Source: Prevotellaceae bacterium UBA7028
GTDB lineage: Bacteria > Bacteroidota > Bacteroidia > Bacteroidales > Bacteroidaceae
Assembly (NCBI GenBank): GCA_002494215.1
Contig: DLBF01000103.1
Location: 1,568 to 12,212 of the forward strand
Length of the DNA stretch: 10,645 nucleotides
Reading direction: 5' to 3'
Shown: positions 7,901-10,645 of the stretch, piece by piece
Layout: each line of letters opens with the position of its first letter
Position numbering within the stretch: position 1 is the stretch's first letter
Translations under genes and position numbers: made by a program
Notes under the pieces: model-generated
The model's database searches: none
Told to the model about the DNA's origin: nothing
What the model saw: only the letters and a program-made list of their open reading frames with translations

Positions 7901-10061
7901 GAACGGTGAGATAGCCGACCTGCTGGATGCCTATCTTATGGAGAACGAAGAACCCTCCGATGACCTGCCTAACGGTTCTTATCTGATAATTATGGAAGAG
8001 AAGAACCTCTCTGTAGAGCAGTTGGAGGCTGAGATTCTCTTCGCCCAGAACCTCTACAGCAATGCCATCAAGACTAGCATCAGCGAGGGTTCCGACCTGA
8101 CCAACCTGATTCTGAATCCTGCCTTCGACGAGGACAGCAATTTCAAGAACTGGACAGAGACCCACACACAGCTGAGCGATGCTGGTAGCAACTTCAACAG
8201 TAATTCAGGATTTGCCGATATCTATCCCGTAGCCGGAACATGGAACACCTCGTTCGATGTTTATCAGGACCTGGAGGACGAGCTGCCCAACGGTATCTAC
8301 GAAATCGAGGCTCCCGCATTCTTCCGCCCCGGTGCTAACTTGGCCGGAGACATCAACGACTACGTAACCTCTTCGCTCTACATCAACGACTTCTATACCC
8401 CCGTCATGAACATCTACGAGGGTGCCATCTCTGATGCAGACGCACAAAATGGTGTTAACTGTCGTATCGACCCCAATGACCCAAATGCACCTCATGCAGG
8501 TGAAGCTACCGATTCCTATGAGTTCCCAACAGAATGGGGATATGTACCCGAGAAGCGTCAAGCAGTAAGCTTTGCCTTTGGCGGCGGACGTTATATCAAC
8601 AAGGCATACGGTATTGTTAGCGACGGCAAGGTTCGTCTGGGTATCCGCAACACCGGTGTTCCCTACTACGACAGCGAGATGACCATGTGGGGTAAGTTCA
8701 AGCTTACTTATCTGGGCAAGAGCCAGGATGCAATAGAGGCTATGACCGAGAACTTCAACAAGCACCTCGAAAAGATTATCTATGCACAGGAAGTGGCACA
8801 GATAACGCTTAGCCTGAGCCACATCAACAACATCAAGAACCTGTTGGCACAGGTTAAGAATGCCGACAATGTTGACGCGAAGCTTGCAACCCTGAAGCAG
8901 TTGAACGACGAGTTCAATGCTGTAGAGGTTAGCCGCAACATCTACCAGAAACTGTACAACCTCTCTGAGTGGTGTATAGATGAGAGCGACAAGTATGCTG
9001 AGACAGACCCAGATTTGCAACAGATCTATTGGGATATTAACGAAGAGATTATCCAACATGTATTCGACGGTGACCTGACCGACGAGGAAGCCCTGGAGTA
9101 TTATGAGAGTATTAAAGACCGTGAGGATATAGGTGGTGGTTTCTATGTTCAGGGCGACCTGCTCGATGCTGACGGCAACGAGGTAACCTATGCAGACCAC
9201 ACCAAGCTCTTCCACATGACAAAGAATGCCGACGGTACATATAGCGCACGCGTTAAGGTACAGAACCGCGCCAACCTGACCAACAGCAACGGCCGCGCCG
9301 GTATCTACTTCACACGTTTGGAGAGCATCTACCGCTGCAGCGAAGCTAACCGTCGCTTCATCACTCCTGCCAACAATACCTTCACCTTCGTGGAAGGCGG
9401 CAACGACTTCCAGTGCATCGGTGGTGAGTTCGATATCGTTCTCAACACCAAGACCATGACCGTTGAGTTCAAGGCAGTAGATTACAACTGGAACGACCGT
9501 GCATTCGTTGTCGGCTCTGTTATCGACAACGCAGGCGAGCAGCACCGCTGGAAGAACGACGAGATGTGCCCGCTCATGCATAAGGGCAATGGTCTGTACG
9601 AGGGCGACGTAACCTTCTTCATGGACGACAAGCATCTAGACGAGGGTGAGTTCCTCACATTCACCATCTTCACTGTACGTGGTGCTACAGGTCCCTTCGA
9701 CTTAAACTACACTGCCACACGTACTGGTTGGAACGAGGGTCGTTACGGCAGCAGTCAGAATGCTATCCGCGTTCAGGACGGCGAAGTGCTGACAGACCTT
9801 ATCCGCGGTGCCGACCGTCAGTGGTGGATGGTATGGGATAACGAGACAGAGACTCAGGAATATCACATCACCTTCGATATGAATGTTGGTTCTGTTAGCA
9901 TCAAGAAGAAAATCGACGATCCCGATGGCATCAACGACATCGATCCTTCAACGAACTTCGATTATGCAAATAGCAACGTTTACGACCTCAGCGGTCGCCG
10001 TGTAAGAAAGCCCGTCAAAGGATTATATATTGTTAACGGAAAGAAGATTGTATTAAGGTAA
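4932..10061 (+). CDS. Large exported mosaic surface protein: duplicated GLUG-like modules, jelly-roll-like, SusE/F-like domains, sorting-type C-terminal tail
   Basis: A 1709-residue protein, probably surface-exposed or secreted. I start it at ATG 4932 because this begins a good signal peptide (MKKTTYVLL...NAWA, cut near 22/23). Linker HDFVNGICTYDDC follows. GLUG-like module 1 spans about 51-370 (FDGQGFRIKNM, repeated GG...G / NCVN.G.I strands). A second linker, HEFIDGDFYCQNCG, begins at 373. Module 2 spans about 396-690, and a third linker, HTYKDGFCTYC, begins at 692. Jelly-roll-like domain 1 covers about 710-900 (GIYKLRVQGL, NWTVWDTWRLEYVG), then a helical segment about 902-1055. Jelly-roll-like domain 2 covers about 1056-1263 (LPNGIYEIEA, MWGKFKLTYLG), then helices to about 1399. 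Two SusE/F-like beta domains follow (about 1400-1515 and 1520-1660), and a tail with VYDLSGRRV and GLYIVNGKK ends at 1709. No catalytic motif is evident. Adhesion or glycan binding is inference. It is monocistronic, with its own promoter and terminator. Confidence 0.85.
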   Translation: MKKTTYVLLSFLLWTLGFNAWAQHEHDFVNGICTYDDCLPPAKYQEPTKADDGFYELRNAGNVEWISYMVRESSTFGLDPNCRLMNDIDFEGIENLHSPIGPSNGKKYNGTFDGQGFRIKNMIINRPNDEKQGFFGSLRGNPNTRGEATVVKNLIIDKSCSIIGGKRTGGLCGSGQNNETEIYILNCVNEASVTSSSNNVAGILGGSDGNHPKWQIINCVNTGTITCTNEGHEGAGITSWCGDNASTRVENCINIGEVIGMDASGRSIFRHSGSLTAKNNFDLSGSEGANQGIDHGFTFEDITNGRLCYYMSGKQEEIIYWQTIGTDAYPVPIQGISKQVYYSGSITCDGIPLDNGDASLYSNTECTPVIDKHEFIDGDFYCQNCGQVNPDFCEKIDDFYQLKSTLDVEWFAAYVNSGAVTANAYLTCDLDFTGEYHTCIGLRNTGYKGTFDGGFHTISNLDLSDRSTDDWVGFFGFLNGGATIKNLRCDDTCIIIANSNAGLIGGSTSSGDIYLTNLGFEGDITVSAAGAGGIIGCNTGSSAKVYMDNCYSTGSISGNGVAENGALSAWLGSNGPVVTNCWSSATVYPYENDEKYLFRHGSGACTNCYATAGNQGTIVTLEEMENGALCYKLNGDQENITWFQNIGQDLFPTYLPSHKIVYPAGELECDGTFDAEEMSFSNDPSSIVRKPHTYKDGFCTYCNGEDPEYPFIKVFANDDHNITEGYTTENSGDGSNLAINNSVAEHWDMKWFHTYQPITGLQQGIYKLRVQGLQRACQWDNNGAEYGEGELAEEFIPLYHSSQYFAEVNGKKIANLFMDIAEQAQENRVNETENETNSGLWVPNSLAACNKYFGKGLYWNTPLYFYVESENDTINIGVENNMYKYGNWTVWDTWRLEYVGSADEKAELIQKQQMANMQDLSMMEAQTSLMEDYEKAQRDISDATQLQDILAAANILSTNPLLIRQSHLAYQAYDAAIKALIEERNQRDDLNGEIADLLDAYLMENEEPSDDLPNGSYLIIMEEKNLSVEQLEAEILFAQNLYSNAIKTSISEGSDLTNLILNPAFDEDSNFKNWTETHTQLSDAGSNFNSNSGFADIYPVAGTWNTSFDVYQDLEDELPNGIYEIEAPAFFRPGANLAGDINDYVTSSLYINDFYTPVMNIYEGAISDADAQNGVNCRIDPNDPNAPHAGEATDSYEFPTEWGYVPEKRQAVSFAFGGGRYINKAYGIVSDGKVRLGIRNTGVPYYDSEMTMWGKFKLTYLGKSQDAIEAMTENFNKHLEKIIYAQEVAQITLSLSHINNIKNLLAQVKNADNVDAKLATLKQLNDEFNAVEVSRNIYQKLYNLSEWCIDESDKYAETDPDLQQIYWDINEEIIQHVFDGDLTDEEALEYYESIKDREDIGGGFYVQGDLLDADGNEVTYADHTKLFHMTKNADGTYSARVKVQNRANLTNSNGRAGIYFTRLESIYRCSEANRRFITPANNTFTFVEGGNDFQCIGGEFDIVLNTKTMTVEFKAVDYNWNDRAFVVGSVIDNAGEQHRWKNDEMCPLMHKGNGLYEGDVTFFMDDKHLDEGEFLTFTIFTVRGATGPFDLNYTATRTGWNEGRYGSSQNAIRVQDGEVLTDLIRGADRQWWMVWDNETETQEYHITFDMNVGSVSIKKKIDDPDGINDIDPSTNFDYANSNVYDLSGRRVRKPVKGLYIVNGKKIVLR
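5082..7037 (+). repeat. Two tandem copies of a GLUG-like beta-helix module plus His/Cys linker
   Basis: Within the large protein, copy 1 begins at 5082 (DDGFYELRNAGNVEW) and copy 2 at 6117 (IDDFYQLKSTLDVEW). They align along their length: CRLMNDIDFEG with AYLTCDLDFTG, YNGTFDGQGFRIKNM with YKGTFDGGFHTISNL, GFFGSL with GFFGFL, SIFRHSGS with YLFRHGSG, and NGRLCYYMSGKQEEI with NGALCYKLNGDQENI. The end segments also align (YYSGSITCDG with YPAGELECDG), followed by the His/Cys linkers. DNA identity between copies looks low, so this is an old domain duplication, not a recent DNA repeat. Confidence 0.85.
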
Positions 10062-10086
10062 TCTAAGAGGGAAGCCCCCTCTTCAT

Positions 10087-10121
10087 CCCCCACTTCCTTC
10101 AAATGGAAAGTGGGGGTTTTT
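10087..10121 (+). terminator. Rho-independent terminator of the large protein gene
   Basis: CCCCCACTT (10087-10095) pairs with AAGTGGGGG (10108-10116) around a short loop that can pair further (CC with GG), followed directly by TTTTT. It starts 26 bases after the stop codon of the large gene and is a strong GC-rich stem with U-tract. Confidence 0.9.
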
Positions 10122-10136
10122 CGTGTTACATGGCTC

Positions 10137-10200
10137 AGTACTTCTACTGGAGTACTGGAGTACTTCAACTAGAGTACTGGAGTACTTCAACCAGAGTACT
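10137..10200. repeat. 22-bp-period tandem repeat built on the AGTACT palindrome
   Basis: The hexamer AGTACT starts at 10137, 10151, 10159, 10173, 10181 and 10195, with gaps alternating 14, 8, 14, 8, 14. This is nearly three copies of a 22-bp unit, AGTACTTC-A/T-ACT/C-A/G-G followed by AGTACTGG. Each AGTACT is its own reverse complement, so neighbouring copies can form hairpins with 8-nt loops. The array lies between two terminators and does not appear to be part of a gene. Confidence 0.9.
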
Positions 10201-10237
10201 ATGAGAACACAGGTTTCATCCAAATTCCTTACTGCAC

Positions 10238-10276
10238 AAAAAAAGGATGGAGGACAATCTGTCCTCCATCCTTTTT
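10238..10276. terminator. Bidirectional terminator downstream of argF'
   Basis: A perfect 11-bp stem, GGATGGAGGAC (10245-10255) and GTCCTCCATCC (10261-10271), has a 5-nt loop, seven A upstream and five T downstream. On the minus strand it follows the carbamoyltransferase stop codon by 18 bases and ends in a U-tract, so it is the expected terminator of that gene. It also works in the plus direction as a back-up stop. Confidence 0.9.
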
Positions 10277-10294
10277 ACCTTTCAGCTATACTCT

Positions 10295-10645
10295 TTAATA
10301 GTTATCTTGCAGGATACGTTTCAGCACCACCGTTGCAGAAATCTCGCGGTTGGCTGCCTCTGGAATCACCAGAGATGTAGGAGCCTCTATTACATCGTCC
10401 GTAACAATCATATTGCGGCGAACAGGCAGACAGTGCATGAACTTGGCGTTGTTAGTCCAACTCATATGCTCGGTATCAACAGTCCAACCAGTCATGGTGT
10501 GATAGTCGTGCAAAATCTTACCGTAATCCTCAGGACGGGTAACGCCGGGGCAGCTCCAGTTCTTGGCGTAGATAAAGTCAGCACCCTCGAAGGCCTTCTT
10601 CTGGTCGTACTCCACACGGGCATCGCCCACGAAGCGCGGGTCGAG
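10295..10645 (-). CDS. argF': N-succinyl/N-acetylornithine carbamoyltransferase, C-terminal part (5' end outside window)
   Basis: The frame is open to the right edge and gives the last 116 residues, beginning LDPRFVGDARVEYDQ, of a protein normally about 320 long. These enzymes transfer a carbamoyl group to an N-acylated ornithine in cytoplasmic arginine biosynthesis; in Bacteroides fragilis the substrate is N-succinylornithine. The segment GADFIYAKNW and the motif HCLPVRRN are typical of this acyl-ornithine branch (ordinary ornithine carbamoyltransferases have HCLPA), followed by PEAANREISATVVLKRIL at the C-terminus. The part that best separates succinyl- from acetyl-ornithine specificity (a loop in the N-terminal half) is outside the window, so the succinyl preference is inferred from the likely taxon. 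The gene ends at a strong bidirectional terminator and faces the large surface-protein gene. Confidence 0.93.
   Translation of the reverse strand, partial: LDPRFVGDARVEYDQKKAFEGADFIYAKNWSCPGVTRPEDYGKILHDYHTMTGWTVDTEHMSWTNNAKFMHCLPVRRNMIVTDDVIEAPTSLVIPEAANREISATVVLKRILQDNY

Noticed and set aside
8205..9635. Minus-strand open frame of 476 codons opposite the large protein gene
   Set aside because: It is antisense to a frame with clear domains, has a Val/Leu-rich composition typical of antisense frames over biased codons, and no promoter, ribosome site or recognisable domain.
10137..10200. CRISPR array
   Set aside because: The period is only 22 bp, with near-identical content throughout and no variable spacers of CRISPR length.
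10123..10380. 85-codon plus-strand frame across the AGTACT repeat and the terminator
   Set aside because: It spans a terminator hairpin, a tandem repeat and the antisense of argF'. The peptide is a product of the repeat.

Overview
The window looks like a chromosomal segment from a Bacteroidota (Bacteroidales) bacterium, most likely a Prevotella-type or Bacteroides-type gut or oral species. Support comes from TAnnTTTG-type promoter elements, weak Shine-Dalgarno use, a thiamine TonB-receptor/PnuT/ThiN operon of the kind described in Bacteroidetes, an N-succinyl/N-acetylornithine carbamoyltransferase with the HCLPVRRN motif, and a very large secreted protein ending in a YDLSGRRV...GLYIVNGKK-type tail. 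The genus is an inference.

Left part (1-4595). The 3' portion of mnmA (tRNA 2-thiouridylase, plus strand) enters from the left edge and converges on a three-gene minus-strand operon. mnmA's stop codon lies inside a perfect 12-bp hairpin that probably terminates transcription from both sides. The operon, read leftwards from about 4560, is: TAnnTTTG promoter, TPP riboswitch (4458-4542), TonB-dependent receptor, PnuC/PnuT-family inner-membrane permease, thiamine pyrophosphokinase. Together they form a thiamine salvage line: outer-membrane uptake, inner-membrane facilitated transport, and trapping as thiamine pyrophosphate, which feeds back on the riboswitch. pnuT and thiN overlap in ATGA. A 9-codon ORF sits exactly between the riboswitch P1 stem and the receptor start codon and also ends in an ATGA overlap.

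Middle (4596-4839). This is AT-rich intergenic DNA between two divergent promoters, with no supportable gene.

Right part (4840-10121). A single plus-strand gene encodes a 1709-residue exported mosaic protein with its own promoter and a strong terminator. In order it has a signal peptide, three short His/Cys linkers, two duplicated GLUG-like beta-helix modules, two jelly-roll-like domains alternating with two helical segments, two SusE/F-like beta domains, and a sorting-type C-terminal tail. I see no enzymatic motif; surface display, adhesion or glycan binding is an inference.

Right edge (10122-10645). An intergenic spacer holds a 22-bp-period tandem repeat built on the AGTACT palindrome and a perfect bidirectional terminator. 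The 3' end of an argF'-type carbamoyltransferase gene on the minus strand follows and runs off the window. No mobile element, CRISPR array, tRNA or rRNA was seen.
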